Assembly: GCA_030847615.1 (NCBI GenBank)
Contig: JAUMIR010000003.1
Location: 32,672,501 to 32,736,500 of the forward strand
Length of the DNA stretch: 64,000 bases
Direction of reading: 5' to 3'
Origin: Gambelia wislizenii
Lineage: Eukaryota > Chordata > Lepidosauria > Squamata > Crotaphytidae
The notes beneath the pieces were generated by a model. The model was not told the DNA's origin, ran no database searches, and was given only the letters and a program-made list of their open reading frames with translations. Of this stretch, positions 33,156 to 44,097 are shown in pieces. Both the position numbers and the translations under genes were made by a program. Position 1 is the first letter of the stretch; every line of letters starts with the position of its first letter.

Positions 33156-33480
33156 TTTTCAGACAGGACTTACCACGTAAGAAGACTCCAGAATAGTTAT
33201 GACGCTGTTGTGTGGCAGGGGGTCCGTTTCAGACAACTCCGTTCCTCTCTCATCATCGTCTGTGTCACTTCCGTGTATCATTGGAGGCAGCCATGCCATA
33301 TTTTACTCACGGACAACTTCCGTGAGTAAAATATGGCATGGCTGCCTTCACACAGAACTGACACGGACAATGCCAAGAGAGGAACAGCGTCGTCCGAAAT
33401 GGACCCCCTGCCGCGTAACAGCATCGTAACTATTCCGGAGTTTTCTTACACGGTAAGTCCTGTCTGAAAATGTTCAAAAC
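33156..33480. repeat. Long near-perfect palindrome (foldback element B)
   Basis: Arms of about 155 bp: ttttcagacaggacttacc at 33,156-33,174 pairs with ggtaagtcctgtctgaaaa at 33,462-33,480. The centre is actcacgga / tccgtgagt around 33,317, and tggcagggggtccgtttc pairs with gaaatggaccccctgccg. No coding sequence. The flanks tgttaacaaa and tgttcaaaac could be a diverged 9-10 bp duplication. Confidence 0.85.
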
Positions 33481-34157
33481 CTCTGACAAAGAAGCCTCAT
33501 TTTACAAAGTCTGTTATGCCTGCCCAACCTCCCCTTCTCCTTCTCCTCCTCCTCCTCATCTGTCTAGCTGGAAGGTTTAGCAATATCAACACGGGGGTGG
33601 TGAAGGAGGGGTAGAGAAACATACACTTTCAATATTGGGTTGCAGCAGTGTGCCTGCAGTAAACAAAGCAATAAAGCTTGAGCTGGGAAAGAATGGAGTT
33701 CTAGCTGATCTTACTGTAGCTGTGTGTGCCTTCCGACAACAGAGAAGGTAAACAGCAAGTAACTCCATTATCTCTTACCGATCATGTGTGAACAACAAAA
33801 CAGAGAGAAAAGAGCAGGTAAACTTAACTCACCAGCTACCCCCCCCCCACCATGCACACACATTATAAATTTGGCCATTAAAATGAAAATTATTTTTTTA
33901 AAAATGGAGGCAGGTGAAAGAAAAATTAATCCCTGCATGCATTTTGAAAGAAGCCTTCAAGGGTCTCTAAAAGGTTCAAATATCATTGTTTACTTGTGCA
34001 AGGCTTACCTCAACTGGTTTCTCCTGTTCATGCGGGCATATTTCCTTATTTTTAACATCTTTTGCCTGATGAAGAAGCCAGTAGAACTTTGAAAGTTTGC
34101 ATCATGTGTTTTGCATTTATCACTTGCAGGTATCACTTTTTTTGTGGACACGGGCAT

Positions 34158-34239
34158 AGAGTAGGACCCCCGTATCCACTAATTCATTATCCACTGATTC
34201 AACTATCCATGGGACACAGCAGATACAGGGGTCCTACTG
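34158..34239. mobile_element. Internally deleted Tigger-type MITE
   Basis: The ends gtaggacccccgtatccac and caggggtcctactg match the longer relatives at 58,191 and 63,151, but only about 80 bp remain between them. Confidence 0.7.
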
Positions 34240-34395
34240 TGTTATTCGTTTTGAATAAAACATTTGCTGAAACATGTTGGTCGGCTCTTCTTTTTGTAAT
34301 GTAGCCACCCATTGCTATTCTTTCCATGTTATTTCTGCCTCTGGTGTCAAAGTTTCTATTAAAGAAGTTGTTACACTAGCCTCCCTCTCAGAACC

Positions 34396-34889
34396 TTTGC
34401 ACATTTACCTCGCTCAAAGCTGAGAGAAGAGGCCGGTGTGTTTATCCAACCTGAGACACACTCTCAGGGATTTCTCTAGCCTGGAAATCCCTTGGAACTA
34501 TGTCTTCCTTTGGTAGCCGCCGCCACCCACTGTGCAATGAAACCCCAGTCCAGTGGGCAACTGGGAAAGTCCTCTGTTTAACCAGTGGAACTACTCTCTC
34601 TCACCATCCCCCTTCTCTATCCCAGAGAAGAGCCAAGAAAGCTATGACCAAGCAAGGCACATGTAACATAGGCTTTAGTAGGAAAAATAGAAAAAGCTTT
34701 ATTTTTTAAGTTCAAGCAAGCAAACCCATTGAGAGGTAGTCATATTATGGAGAAAAGGCATTTTTCTCTCCAGGTCCCAACTTAAGAGTTACAGAGAAAG
34801 AGCATTGATCTCCCTTATGTGATAATTTAACCAACAAAAACTGCACTGATCAGTTGATTGACATTTCTTTAAGCTGGTAGCCTTACCAA
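34396..34889. other. Unassigned stretch
   Basis: About 490 bp with no recognised gene or repeat. Confidence 0.3.
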
Positions 34890-35125
34890 TCATAGAATCA
34901 CAGAGTTGGAAGATACCTCAATGGCCATCCAGTCCAACCCCCTGCCATGCAGGAATACACAATCAAAGCACTCCTGACAGATGGCCATCCAGCCTCTGTT
35001 TAAAAACCTCCAAAGAAGGAGACTCCCAACACACTCCCAGGTAGTGCATTCCACTGCCAAAGAGCTCTTAACGTCAGGAAGTTCCTCCTAATGTTTAGGT
35101 GGAATCTCTTTTGCTTGAATATCTG
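34890..35125 (-). mobile_element. CR1 LINE 3' end fragment
   Basis: Inverted CR1 octamers (tcatagaatcacagagttgg) followed by the reverse complement of the 3'UTR and final codons, ending near 'ttcctcctaatgtttaggtg'. 5'-truncated and non-coding. Confidence 0.85.
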
Positions 35126-35429
35126 AGTCAGATTTCAGGCCAACACAGAAATTATGAAGTGACACTTGTTCTGACCTCCACGATATCCCACAGACCAGGT
35201 TCAGAAGTAACACTAAGCTGGAGCTTAGTAGTGTCTTTCCCAACCTGGTGCCTATCAGCACCATTCCTGATCATTGTCCACAGTGGCGGGGCACACAATG
35301 TGGAAGCATATTGTCAAACTAAGAGCTATCATCCTATTCCCCAAACATTTATAAAGGTACAAAATATGCATGTGCCACAGAAGTCTTCCCCACTGCAGTG
35401 AACATGCTAGAAGGGGAAGCTGAGCTACA

Positions 35430-35860
35430 CTGATGCATTGATTCCAAGTACTCAACTGGGGTTTGGGGTTCAAATTCCCTACTGAGCCGCCAAACTTGCT
35501 GGGTGATCTCTCCTTTCTACAATGAAGTTACAGCATTTTGATACCACTTGCCACCAAATGTCATGGTTCCATTCTATGGAAATCTTGAGAACTGTAGTTC
35601 CACTCTTCTGAAGTACAGTACTAGAGACATCCCACAGAGGATTCTAAGTACCTCCCCAAACTACAAATCCTGAGATTCCACAGGACAGAGCCTGGACAGT
35701 GAAAATGGGATTGAAGGGCTAGATTGCTGTGGTGGAAATTCTACAAAGTCTATGAGCCCAGTCTAGCTCACAGGGTTGTTATACCAATGAAAATGGGCAG
35801 CAGAGCCACAATAGCTGCTTTGAGCTCACTGGAAGAAAGAAGAGATGTAGATAATAAATA
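35430..35860 (+). mobile_element. tRNA-derived SINE, split by a MITE
   Basis: Outer pieces resemble the body of squamate SINEs: 'ttgctgggtgatctctcctt' near 35,500 and 'agctcacagggttgttata' near 35,765, with 'agctgctttgagctcactgg' near 35,815. The middle, about 35,523-35,735, is a separate miniature element. Assignment is tentative because the tRNA head is poorly preserved. Confidence 0.45.
35523..35735. mobile_element. MITE related to the one at 7,483
   Basis: It shares the internal facing motifs 'ccattctatggaaatc' plus 'gaactgtagttcc' and 'ccaaactacaaatcctgaga' with 7,483-7,693 and 59,058-59,236. The termini are worn, so boundaries are approximate. Confidence 0.5.
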
Positions 35861-36040
35861 CAGTTGTCCCTCCACATTCACGGATTTGGCATTCATGGTT
35901 TTAAGTATTCACGACTTGAAAATATTCTTAAATAATAATCCAAAAAGCAAACCTTGATTTTGCCGTCTTATATAAGGGACACCATTTTGCTATGCCATTG
36001 CATATTATGGGACTTGAGTATTCACGGATTTGGGTATTGG
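35861..36040 (+). mobile_element. Tigger-like MITE, 3' end lost
   Basis: Starts cagttgtccctccacattca after a TA and follows the family body (ccaaaaagcaaaccttga), then ends in a G run near 36,040 without the right terminal repeat. Confidence 0.75.
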
Positions 36041-36354
36041 GGGGGGGTTGTGCTGCTGTAAAAGAACCTATCCCTGCGCCTTCTGACACCATACCCTCTC
36101 TTATGGCAAATGGAAGCTGCAGGAATGAGCTCCCTCTCCCCTCCTCAAAATCAACACAGGTACACACACGACAGGCGTGCCACTGCACAGTCAGCTCCCA
36201 ATCCAAAAATGAGAATGACACAGGGCAGGAAGAAACATTGTGAAAAGGGACTGTGGGGCAGGTACATTGGATTGCGCGTGTGTGTGTGTCCGCCACGGGG
36301 CAGCACGGGGCAGCGGGGGAGAACTTGCCGACTTACCTGGTCCTGCAAAAAAAG

Positions 36355-36402
36355 AAAGAAAAAAGAAAGAAAGAAGGAAAGAAAGACAGACAGACAGACA
36401 CC
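36355..36402. repeat. Purine-rich microsatellite (GAAA/GACA)n
   Basis: Mixed aaag, aagg and gaca tetranucleotide units at the edge of the CpG island. Confidence 0.8.
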
Positions 36403-36917
36403 ACTTTCTTTCTGCTGGGCTGCATGCGTTGTGTTATTTATTTTTTTAAAGGAGTAGGTGCATGTATCCCCACTTGCATCGGTAGGGGTGGGAGCTACCC
36501 CCCGAGATCCCATTCACAACTTTGCAAAAGTGTCCAGCGGGCGGGCCAGTCGCGCGGGCGGAACCCGAACCCGAACCCTCCCCGCTGGCAGGCCGGCAGG
36601 CGAGCGCGCGCCCCTTCCTCCCCCCCCCCGCTTGCGCATCGGCCAGGCGAGCGTTGGATCGCACCGGGCGACACTGACTAGGGCGGCGGCGCCTCCTTTC
36701 TCTCCTCTCCTCTCCAAAGCGGAGCTCGGGTGGGATTTGGCGCGCAAGGAGCAGCGTGGGGGCGGCGGGGAGGGCGAGGATGCCCTCCTTCACCAGCCGA
36801 GGCCCCAAACCCGGAGAGGAGGTAGGTAGAGCGGTCGGTCAGCGGTTGGAGGACACCCCCCCCTCATGAGCATGAGCAGCGAGGAGCCCCTTGAAGGTAG
36901 AGGCGCCCTTCCACCGC

Positions 36918-36943
36918 CCTCCTTCCTTCCTTCCTTCCTTCCT
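36918..36943. repeat. (CTTC)n microsatellite in CpG island
   Basis: About six tandem ttcc units inside the GC-rich region. Confidence 0.8.
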
Positions 36944-38219
36944 CCCGGCCTCTCTCCCTGCCGCCGTTGCCACTGCAGTCCCCCCCCCTTCCCCGAGCGC
37001 CTGCTTTTCTGCCGCCCTCGCTCGGAGCTCCTTCTGCCCCCCCCCCGGCCCCGCTTGCTCCCTTCCCGCTAGTCAAGAGGCACCGAAAGCCAAACCCTCC
37101 TGCCCGCCTGAGGACTGCCCGGAGAGAGCGGGGAGGGCGAGGGGAGCGAGGGGCTGGTGGCCCTGCCTTGGGCGGCTGCCGAGGAGAAGCTCCCCGGTCC
37201 TGGTTCCCCTCAGGAAGAAGCCGGGGGAGGCTTTCTCCGCCTGGAGTCCTGAGGAGAGCTTTCGGCAGCCCCGCTGCGCCTCAGCAACGCTCTTTTCCTC
37301 AGCATTAGTCGTACGGTATTTTAATATCCGCAGGGTTTCCTTGAGTCTGTTGCCGCTGAGGATTGGGGGGGGGGGAGAGAGAGAGAGAGAGAACCACACC
37401 AAGAGCGTCTCCTCCTCCCCCCCCTCGTGACCCCCTTTCAAAAATGCTCGAAGAAGGGATGCCTCGAGGGAGGCGGTGTGGAAATCCCGCCCTGCTCCAT
37501 TTGGGTAGCTTTGGGAAGTGCCGCAAGATGCTGCTGCCGCCTCGTGCTTGCGCTCACGGGCACTCGCCTGCCCCTTAGACTTGGCAGGGAAACCCTCCCC
37601 TGCAAAATGAAAGATAAAAACCTGAGAAGGAAGAATGGACAGGCCCACGGGCTTTTTAATGCTGCATTTTTTCTGAACCCCCCCCCCCGCCGTCGCTTTA
37701 TGCTTTGGGGCGCAGAACTGCTCTCGCACAGACGCGCAAAAACACCAGGACGCCCTCCTGTTTAAATGTCGTTCCTGAGGGAAAGAGAGCGCGCCTTTCC
37801 CCCTCCATCTGTTTCGACCCCCTCCTAGCCTCCTCTTTTTCTGCTGCGGAACAAGCAGAAGTGACAACGCGGGGACCACGTGCTCAGGCTCGCCATCCCC
37901 ACCTTCCTCGTTGGGAGCTGGTCTGGCACAGAGCAAGGTTTGGCTTTGGGGCGAAAAGTACAGTACTCACTTTCGAAGAGCAAACAGAGCCTTCCTATAC
38001 AGAGAAGTGTTTGGAGCCCCAGCATGTTTGCCCTCAGGCTATTTGTCCAGTCCTGCCCAGTCCCAAAGATAATAAAATGTGGGTGGGTGTTTTCCTCCCT
38101 GTCAATTATTAGTAGCTCCTAAAATTGGATTGGCTGTGGAAGTGAGTTAACAGCAGGAGGGACTTAAGAAAGCCAAATAAAAATCCTACTCAGTTGTCCA
38201 ACCCTCTCTCTCTCTGCAG

Positions 38220-38286
38220 CGAAGGGCTGAACCAGCAAAGAAGTTGGGAACATCCTTTATCTAAACTGTGTAACAGGAGTGCTGAG
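38220..38286 (+). other. Candidate 67-nt host exon (likely 5'UTR)
   Basis: Preceded by a strong acceptor (ctctctctctctgcag) and followed by a consensus donor (GAG|gtgagt). It lies about 270 bp past the CpG island. One frame of three is open through it (22 codons starting EGLNQQRSW), but joining the ATG at 36,780 to it leads to a stop within 15 codons, so a non-coding 5'UTR exon is the simplest reading. The gene cannot be named from this window. Confidence 0.45.
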
Positions 38287-38903
38287 GTGAGTGCCTCTAT
38301 CTTATTCAGTAAGTCGTTTGTTTTTTTTTAATGTCATATAGGCATATATCCTATACATACTAAATTTGACCCTAAATTCAGCTCTGTGCTTAGGTGTTGC
38401 AACTACTTGTATTCCACCTTTCCAAGATGACCTGCAAGTAACATCAATTCAAATCTGTTAATAACATTGCAAGAGACATCTCAAAATACATCTCATTGAG
38501 ATCCTTCCCATGGGGCAGCTTGTGGCAGAAGAAGTGGATAGATACTCAGTCCCAGTAAGAAGATTCCAAACCCCAGTTCCAGTTTGGTATTACTTGCTGT
38601 CAAGTCAGCTAGGACTTATGAATGAGACACCTCCAAGAGATTCTCTTGTTTATAGCCCTACTCAGGTCTTCTGAACGATTGCTTTGAACTTTCCTCAGCA
38701 TTAGTGTCTTTTCCAGTGAGTCATGTTTTCTCATGACTCACCTGCCACTGCTGAAAACAAATTCCTGTGCTGCATATATGCTCAGAGGCACCCTGCTCCT
38801 CAGTTCTAGTTCTAGTTTCCTTAGTCACGATTTTGCACCTGGCTTCAGTTGGTGGATCTCGAGGTAGGTGTCATAAGGCCCATACCTGGTGTTAGGAATT
38901 TAT
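38287..38903. other. Unassigned, probably intronic
   Basis: No gene or clear repeat was recognised. If the upstream exon is real this is the start of a long intron. Confidence 0.3.
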
Positions 38904-39130
38904 TGTTTTGTACCTTCAAGTAATTTCTGACTTATAGTGACCTTAAGGCAAACCCATCACAGGGTTTCTTGGCATAATTTGTTCAGAGGGGGGTTGCCTT
39001 TATCTTCCTCTGAGGCTGGGAGAGTGTGACTTGCCCAAGGTCACCCAGTCGGTTTCAACAGCCAAGTGGGGATTCGAACTCTGGTCTTCCGAGTCATAGT
39101 TCAGTGCTCATCCACTACACCACATGAGGG
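38904..39130 (-). mobile_element. tRNA-derived SINE (Sauria-type)
   Basis: On the minus strand: a tRNA-like head (agtggatgagcactgaactat, with B-box-like ggttcgaa type sequence reading agagttcgaatccccac), the body 'gtgaccttgggcaagtcaca', and the tail ending near 'gtcagaaattacttgaaggt'. All parts of a squamate tRNA/BovB-tail SINE are present in order. Confidence 0.75.
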
Positions 39131-40340
39131 ACTAATTGTTTGACTTAGTATAAGACAGTTTCATATCTTTATTTCCCACTTTTTAAAAGAAATGCTAAAA
39201 ATATTGACTTGAACCCCAGACCTAAAGAATGCTTTCTTTAAAATTGGTTGAACTTCACTTGCCTTAGCTATTGTGTATACATGAACTGGTAAACTGAGAT
39301 GGCAGAGTTCTGAGCCATGCTACCTCTTAAGAGGTAGGAAACTGAATTTTTTAACTGGGTGTCTTCCCCCTCCTCTACAATGGACCATCAGAGAGATAGC
39401 TAAACTGGACTTCTCTTCCTGGTTTACCAGTTCACTACATGCAAGGTGCTTTTTATGTGAGGAAACATTCAAAAGAATGCAGTTTCTCTACCTCCAGTGG
39501 AACAGTCCAGAATTCTCCTCCATTTTGTGTGATGTTTGAAATAACTTACTCGTACGTAGATGGAAGGGGTACTACTGCCTTGTTTCTGAAAAAGGCAGCA
39601 ACTTTGCTGATGTGCAAGACTTAACTGGTATGTTTTAAAAATGGAGTCATAGGCAATATAAAAATATAATTTTGCAAATATATCCTGTTTTTATTGTTGT
39701 CATTTGCCACTGCCAGACAGTTTTTTTAAAAGCATCTCTAAGATGCGAACGTGCGATATTCCGCCTAAATAAATTTTAAAAGAAAAGAAAAAAGGCTGTT
39801 TCATTGGTTGAATGCACAATAGCTAAAGCGAAAATCCAACATGGCAGTTCTAGGCACTTGCCTTGTTAACAAGCTCTGCCCTCTGTCCATGTCTGACCAA
39901 TCAGCTTCCACTTCCACTCTTTCGCAAATGCAAATGAATGCGAATTCGATTGTCCAAACGATCAACAATGCTTATTCTCTACAGAGCTTTTTTTTAAAAA
40001 ATAAGGGAGTTTACAATGGATTTGGGAGGGCCCTCCTGAATACTGTGATCCGATGCAGAATGCCATTAGGACAGGTAGGATTTCAAGTGAATTCTATGAG
40101 GCTTATTTTGACCGTTAAGACACTAGTCTCCTAGAGTCCAGCACTCAAACCACTACAGCATGCGCTCTCTCGTGCTCGCTTTCTCTTTTTGGAACAAGTT
40201 CAGCTATAAAAGCCCCTTTGTTTTATATCTCTATATTTTCTCTCATGCATTTTTGGACAGAATTCTTATGTTTTATTCAATTAACTTAAAAACCTTTTGA
40301 TTGGCTACAAAGGTGTGTTATTTTTATGTAATGTAACATT
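39131..40340. other. Mostly unassigned
   Basis: About 1.2 kb. A short SINE-head scrap is likely at about 40,120-40,180 (cactcaaaccactacagcat, inverted). Nothing else was recognised. Confidence 0.3.
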
Positions 40341-40574
40341 TGTGATGTGTGTGTGCATGCCTTCAAGTCACCTGTCAACTGATGTTGACTCCAGGAATTT
40401 ATAGGATTTTCTTAGCCAAGGAATATTCAGAAGTAGTTTTGCCCAGTTCCTTCGTCTGAAATATAGCCCACAGCACCTGATGTTTGTTGGTGGTCTCCCA
40501 TCCAAGTACTAACCAGGGCTGACCTTGGTTAGCTTTCATGATCAGATGGGATCTGGTGCCTTAGAGTATTTAGA
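40341..40574 (-). mobile_element. 5S-rRNA-derived SINE
   Basis: On the minus strand, 40,574 to about 40,455 aligns with vertebrate 5S rRNA: the internal promoter-like 'gaaagctaaccaaggtcagc' followed by 'ctggttagtacttggatggg' and 'agaccacc'. The 3' part instead has the tail 'gacttgaaggcatgcacaca' shared with the tRNA-derived SINEs. A working 5S gene is excluded by the fusion and substitutions. Confidence 0.85.
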
Positions 40575-41229
40575 CCTTCTTGTGATATGAAGAGCTGTAA
40601 AAAATCTAAGTCTTGTTTTTGTCACATTTCTTGGAAGCCTACCATTCTCAACCCATCTTGGTTACATATTGGACTAAGGGGTGTATTTTTTTAACTTCTA
40701 CACAGAAAATTGATGCATTTTTTTTTCAAAATATGTACATTTTTATATGTGCCTATTCTAATGTACATATTTTTATGCACACTTTTCCCGTTGACTAAAG
40801 CATTCTTTGCACATTTTACAAATGCATACATTGTTAGTTATTCACATTTTTATGCCTGTTTTTCTAACATTATTCTTTAGCTGAGTTGTATCACAAGCAT
40901 CACAAATATACAGATTTCTAGGCAAGATGTGCTCCATCTCATGAATGGTCTTGAGAGGGTTGAAGATGGTATTTCTGTAGAAAAACACAAACCCAATGAT
41001 TTTCTTTCTACTTTGAGTGCCATCAACATCACTGAAAAACAAGATTTTTTTTCTGCAGAGATATGCAGATGAAGCTGTTTTAAAACTGGCACAGTTAATT
41101 AACTAATAGCACCACCACCCTGTTAGAGCGAAGATAGTGTATTGAGTAGAGCACAAGCCCTTTGCTTCCTAGCCTAACTTGTGTTCTGGTCCCAACACAT
41201 CTGGAAAGGACCAGGTTGGGAAAACCTGG
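40575..41229. other. Unassigned AT-rich stretch
   Basis: No recognised gene or repeat over about 650 bp. Confidence 0.3.
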
Positions 41230-41400
41230 TTTACTGTATTAGACCAGGACTTGGAAGTCCCGGGTTCAAATCTCCATTCAGCTGTGAACCTCACTGAGAG
41301 ACCTTGAAGCAGCCAGTACTTCTCAGCCTACTCTACCTCTTAGCACAATTGTGAGGATAAAATGTGTGGAGGGAGAACCATGCGTCCTTTTGCTTCTTAG
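41230..41400 (+). mobile_element. tRNA-derived SINE fragment
   Basis: A B-box-like 'cccgggttcaaatctcc' is followed by a body resembling the Sauria-type SINE ('tgagagaccttgaagcagcc', then 'caattgtgaggataaaatg'). The BovB-like tail is absent. Confidence 0.6.
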
Positions 41401-42360
41401 GGAAAGGACAGGTTCAATAAATTAAACTAGGAATGTTTTCTCAGAAATACGTCCCATTGTATTCTCTGGATCTTGCTCTCAAGTCAGCATATGTGTGTGA
41501 TTGCAGCTTAAAAAATAATTAAGATGGAGACAGACTTAATATTGTCCTTGTCTTTCAGGCTCAGCAAACTACATTCATCTTGCATATAGCTGAGGTGTTA
41601 AAGAATAAATGAATTATTTTTTCACAGACTTCATTACCCTAACATCCCCAAAAGCTGAATCAGCATTGCATTTATTATTCCTCAGTTTTCTGCCTTGATA
41701 TTAAGGAGTAGCTCAGTGCAGTTGGTGCCAGTTCATCATCACTGGGTGTACTTAGGAGTCACACCTGTTGTGATTTGGATCTTTGCAAACTGATACATTT
41801 GTACTGCACATAGTATTGTCACACCTATTCTGAACTGCTTGGCCTTTCCCCTTTACCTCAAAGGAAAAACCAACAGCTTTTCTATGTGCCTCTAGCATAC
41901 TTAGCTACCCATTCATCCTGTATCTAATGAACTACCCTTTGGCACACAAAAGCACATACCACAGATATTGGTTAGTATCTAACAGCACAATCATATATTC
42001 ACTTCTCTGAGGATAAATCCTGTTAAGCCCTATAGGGCAGCATACTAGTCCTATGCATGTTTCGTTGTTAGTAGGTCCCACTGAGTTTAATGGACTTACT
42101 TCTAGCTATGTGTGTATAAGATCATAGAGGAAATTTCTTGGTTGTAGTTGTAGAATGTCACTTATATAGACCATAGTTACAGAAGACCAGGCATCTATAG
42201 CTTTGTTTCAATTTGGTACTTGGCTTACACACAAAAATAACCTCATCTATGTTCTGACAGTACAATATTCTGTATGTCAGACCTAATAAACAGGGCTTTG
42301 GGAGCTTCAGGAGGTGACTGCTCCTGTATGAGATATCCGCAGTCATGTAATAAAGTCTAA
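41401..42360. other. Unassigned stretch
   Basis: About 960 bp without recognisable content. The phrase 'aatcctgttaagccctatag' and 'gtagtaggtcccactgagtt'-like text near 42,000-42,100 may be old repeat, not assigned. Confidence 0.3.
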
Positions 42361-42362
42361 TA

Positions 42363-42592
42363 CAGTTGTTCCTTCATATTCACTGGGGTTTGGTTCCAGA
42401 ACCCCTCGTGGATACCAAAATCCATGAATACTCAAGTCCCATTATATGCAATGGCATAGCAAAATAGTGTCCCTTATATAAGGTTGCAAAATCAAGGCTT
42501 GCTTTTTGGATTATTATTTTTTCAAGAATATTTTCAAGCCATGAATACTTAAATCCATCGATACCAAATCAGTGGATACAGAGGGACAACTG
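42363..42592 (-). mobile_element. Tigger-like MITE with TA duplication
   Basis: A full 230-bp copy: cagttgttccttcatattc at the left and gagggacaactg at the right, TA on both sides (42,361-42,362; 42,593-42,594). Its body is inverted relative to the copies at 10,057 and 35,861. Confidence 0.85.
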
Positions 42593-43828
42593 TACAAACC
42601 AATAATGGGGAAGCATTTGGGGCCAGCTTCCAAGTCTCAAGGTTGCTGTTCCAGAAATGGGTGGAATTAAAGCTAAGAGATGGGACCTTTTGCATTTAAA
42701 AAAAAAATATTGTAGATGAATGGCAAACTCTGTTTGCCAAGAATAAATGAGGACTAAGCATGCTTTTCATGGCCATGCAATGCCAGCTTTTGGGCAAATA
42801 GAAAACAAAAGGGAGGATGGTAGGTCTAGATGGCTGAAACTTTGAACAGGAACTCTCCACACATGAACACTTTCTGGCAAGTCTTGTTGTAATACCACAG
42901 AGCCCGGAGTTATTTGATGCTATTTAAATGACAGTAGAGCACTGTGTGGCACTATGAGCCATCTCAGTATCAATGTTTGTTTGCGTTCTACCTCCAGATC
43001 TAAAATCTGGACTAAATTGTGGTGGAAGCATTACTGTAGTGGTAAATTTTGAAGTACAGACCTTCATTATGACAGTTTCTGTAACAACACCCCCAGAAGA
43101 CTCCAAAAATGCAAGCACATGTGTTGATCTATGGTAACAAAAAACAATACCTGAAAGTATCTCAGTTTTTCATAAAGGAAATTTAATTTCTGCAGTCCGC
43201 TCCTATTTTCCATTTTAAGATTATAATCAGATGCAGACCATGAAATTTAAACACCAACCAGCCTGCTTTCTCTCCCCCTCCCCCTTCTTTATTCGCTTTG
43301 TTTTTATCATCTTGCCTAACGATGAAACATTCTGGAGAACTCAAACACACAGTATTTTGTAACTTTTGAAACCCCTGGATATGTTTCCTTATAATCTTTG
43401 GATTCACCTAATAAAGATATGTTTTTTTAAAAAAAAAAACCCTCAATTCTAGCAGTTGGTATCTCCACAAGGAACTGGTCTTTTGTAAAACACATTGGTC
43501 TTGCTCCACTCAGTTAAATTTGTTGATGTTTTGCCATAAATATATAAACAAAATTAAGTTTCTGTCCTTTACCACATCATACATAAACTTCTAGACAGAT
43601 ATTGGCCAAACTTAAAGGGGATGTTCAGGGTGGTCTAACTTAACATATAGCCTACATGGCATACACAGAATTCCCTTTGGGAGGACCAGGGGATGCCCCA
43701 ATTATTATTTTTTTCATTCATGTAGGGAAGTGTGTTTTATGGCAGATCGGGAAAGACATGCTCTCAATACCACGTTGTGCTGCCTCACCTGTATGTTCTC
43801 TCTATAATGGATTATAATAGCTACAGTA
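42593..43828. other. Unassigned stretch
   Basis: About 1.2 kb with no supported gene or mobile element. Confidence 0.3.
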
Positions 43829-44097
43829 CAGGCATAGCTCAGTTCACAAAGCCTCTGAGAAAGAAGCTTCTTTTTACAAAGTCTTTTTATGCCTGCTCAA
43901 CCCCCTTCATCCTTGTCCTCTGTCTAGCTGGAAGTTTTTTTAGCATCATCAACACTGGTAAGATGGTGAAAAGGGGCTGGAGAAACACACTTTGGACAGC
44001 AGAATGTCTGCAGTAAACAATGCAATAAAACTTGAGCTGGGAAAGAATGGGATTCTGCTCTAGCTGATCCTACTGTAGCTGTGTGTGTTGACATACA

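Larger units (their letters stand above)
33131..34395 (+). mobile_element. Mariner/Tigger-like DNA transposon, copy B
   Basis: Left end caggaatacctgttaacaaa matches the inverse of copy A's right end. The body (gcaataaagcttgagctggg, then 'gtgcaaggcttacctcaact' and 'tgcctctggtgtcaaagttt') follows copies A and C in order. The right terminal repeat is not preserved near 34,395. Nested in it are a 325-bp palindrome (33,156-33,480) and a short Tigger-type MITE (34,158-34,239). No transposase frame is visible. Confidence 0.6.
36240..37950. promoter_or_regulatory. CpG island, probable promoter of a host gene
   Basis: In contrast to the AT-rich surroundings, this 1.7-kb stretch is strongly GC-rich with many CpG dinucleotides (gcgggcgggccagtcgcgcg near 36,538; gcgagcgcgcgcc near 36,602). 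It has no TATA box and contains several GC-box-like runs. CpG-dense, TATA-less DNA of this kind usually marks the promoter and first exon of a widely expressed vertebrate gene. A possible first-exon end is the donor GTAGGT at 36,822, 42 nt after an ATG at 36,780; a second donor-like GTAGAG is near 36,896. Several long open frames here on both strands reflect GC bias and are not called. Direction is suggested as plus by the exon at 38,220. Confidence 0.7.

Noticed and set aside
36891..37430. Overlapping plus-strand open frames of 110-180 codons in the CpG island
   Set aside because: Several overlap in different frames and cover (CTTC)n and poly-C tracts; this is GC bias, not coding conservation.
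37073..37936. A 287-codon open frame on the minus strand of the CpG island
   Set aside because: Composition is that expected from GC-rich DNA (Ser, Pro, Gly, Arg runs, microsatellite-encoded stretches); no domain or splice structure supports it.
40455..40574. A 5S rRNA gene
   Set aside because: Homology is clear but diverged, and it is fused to a SINE tail; a second copy with the same fusion exists at 47,606-47,830.
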